NCBI GenBank assembly: GCA_027036655.1
Contig: JALWEC010000427.1
Coordinates: 1-7,578, forward strand
From: Melioribacteraceae bacterium
GTDB lineage: Bacteria > Bacteroidota > Ignavibacteria > Ignavibacteriales > Melioribacteraceae
Reading direction: 5' to 3'
DNA: 7,578 nt
The notes under the pieces were generated by a model. That model saw only the letters and a program-made list of their open reading frames with translations, made no database searches and was not told the DNA's origin. The position numbers were made by a program, and so were the translations under genes. Shown piece after piece: positions 7,433-7,578 of this stretch (the first letter of the stretch is position 1; each line of letters opens with the position of its first letter).

Positions 7433-7442
7433 CTTAAATATT

Positions 7443-7578
7443 CTACTTGAGCAACATCATTTTTTTAGTTACGGAATAGTTGTTTGTAGAGATTCTGTAA
7501 AGATAAACGCCGCTTGTTACCGAATTTCCGGCGCTGTCTCTGCCGTCCCAGCGGACTTTATTTGTTCCGGCTGCGAGA
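7443..7578 (-). CDS. Partial CDS: C-terminus of a T9SS type A sorting-domain protein
   Basis: The last 45 codons of a gene whose start lies beyond the right edge, ending at TAG (7443-7445). The translated tail (GTNKVRWDGRDSAGNSVTSG, then VYLYRIS and TKKMMLLK) is the end of a T9SS type A sorting domain. It has the W-DG-D--G--V-SGVYLYR signature and a basic end resembling KKM-L-K. The protein is thus predicted to be exported by T9SS, but its functional domains are not visible. A terminator follows, so it belongs to a different transcription unit from the genes to the left. Its tail fits the canonical sorting consensus more closely than that of the 727-residue protein. Confidence 0.9.
   Translation of the reverse strand, partial: LAAGTNKVRWDGRDSAGNSVTSGVYLYRISTNNYSVTKKMMLLK

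Noticed and set aside
7381..7442. Cobalamin or other riboswitch ahead of the lipoprotein-receptor pair
   Set aside because: The BtuG/BtuB-like arrangement prompted a search, but the gap is only about 60 bases and is mostly taken up by an intrinsic terminator for the upstream gene. There is no room for, or trace of, a riboswitch aptamer.

Overview
The window reads as part of a chromosome from the Bacteroidota/Chlorobiota/Ignavibacteriota (FCB) group. The main evidence is type IX secretion system (T9SS) type A C-terminal sorting domains on secreted proteins, a PorV/PorQ-type outer-membrane protein, and a TonB-dependent receptor with an N-terminal carboxypeptidase-regulatory-like domain. Moderate-to-low GC, weak Shine-Dalgarno signals and the style of the sorting tails (VVPNPY near the start, GVYFY and G-K near the end) suggest Ignavibacteria or a close relative. 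This placement is an inference. TAA, TAG and TGA all serve as stops, so the standard bacterial code fits.

Every gene is on the minus strand, so the layout reads from right to left. At the right edge (7443-7578) is the last stretch of a T9SS-secreted protein. A strong intrinsic terminator (7402-7432) follows it. Only about 21 bases later a tight gene cluster begins: a lipoprotein with an Ig-like (Big_5/SbsA-like) domain and a beta-propeller (5983-7380), a TonB-dependent receptor (3406-5949), a 727-residue T9SS cargo protein with a calcium-binding-type repeat and a fibronectin III-like domain (1218-3401), a PorV/PorQ-family barrel (159-1202), and the first 49 codons of another secreted protein (1-149). 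That last protein is clearly paralogous to the 727-residue protein. The gaps are 4 to about 33 bases, so these five genes very probably form one operon that continues off the left edge.

Taken together, the operon looks like an envelope module. It pairs an outer-membrane TonB-driven importer with a beta-propeller lipoprotein, an arrangement comparable to BtuB-BtuG or, more loosely, SusC-SusD. It adds two related T9SS-exported proteins and a PorV-like protein that could carry or anchor them. No substrate can be named from the sequence and no riboswitch is visible. The most interesting points are the paralogous cargo pair flanking the PorV-like gene, the cargo's large N-terminal region with no recognisable enzyme domain, and the propeller-lipoprotein/receptor pairing. 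No mobile element, CRISPR array, tRNA or rRNA was seen.
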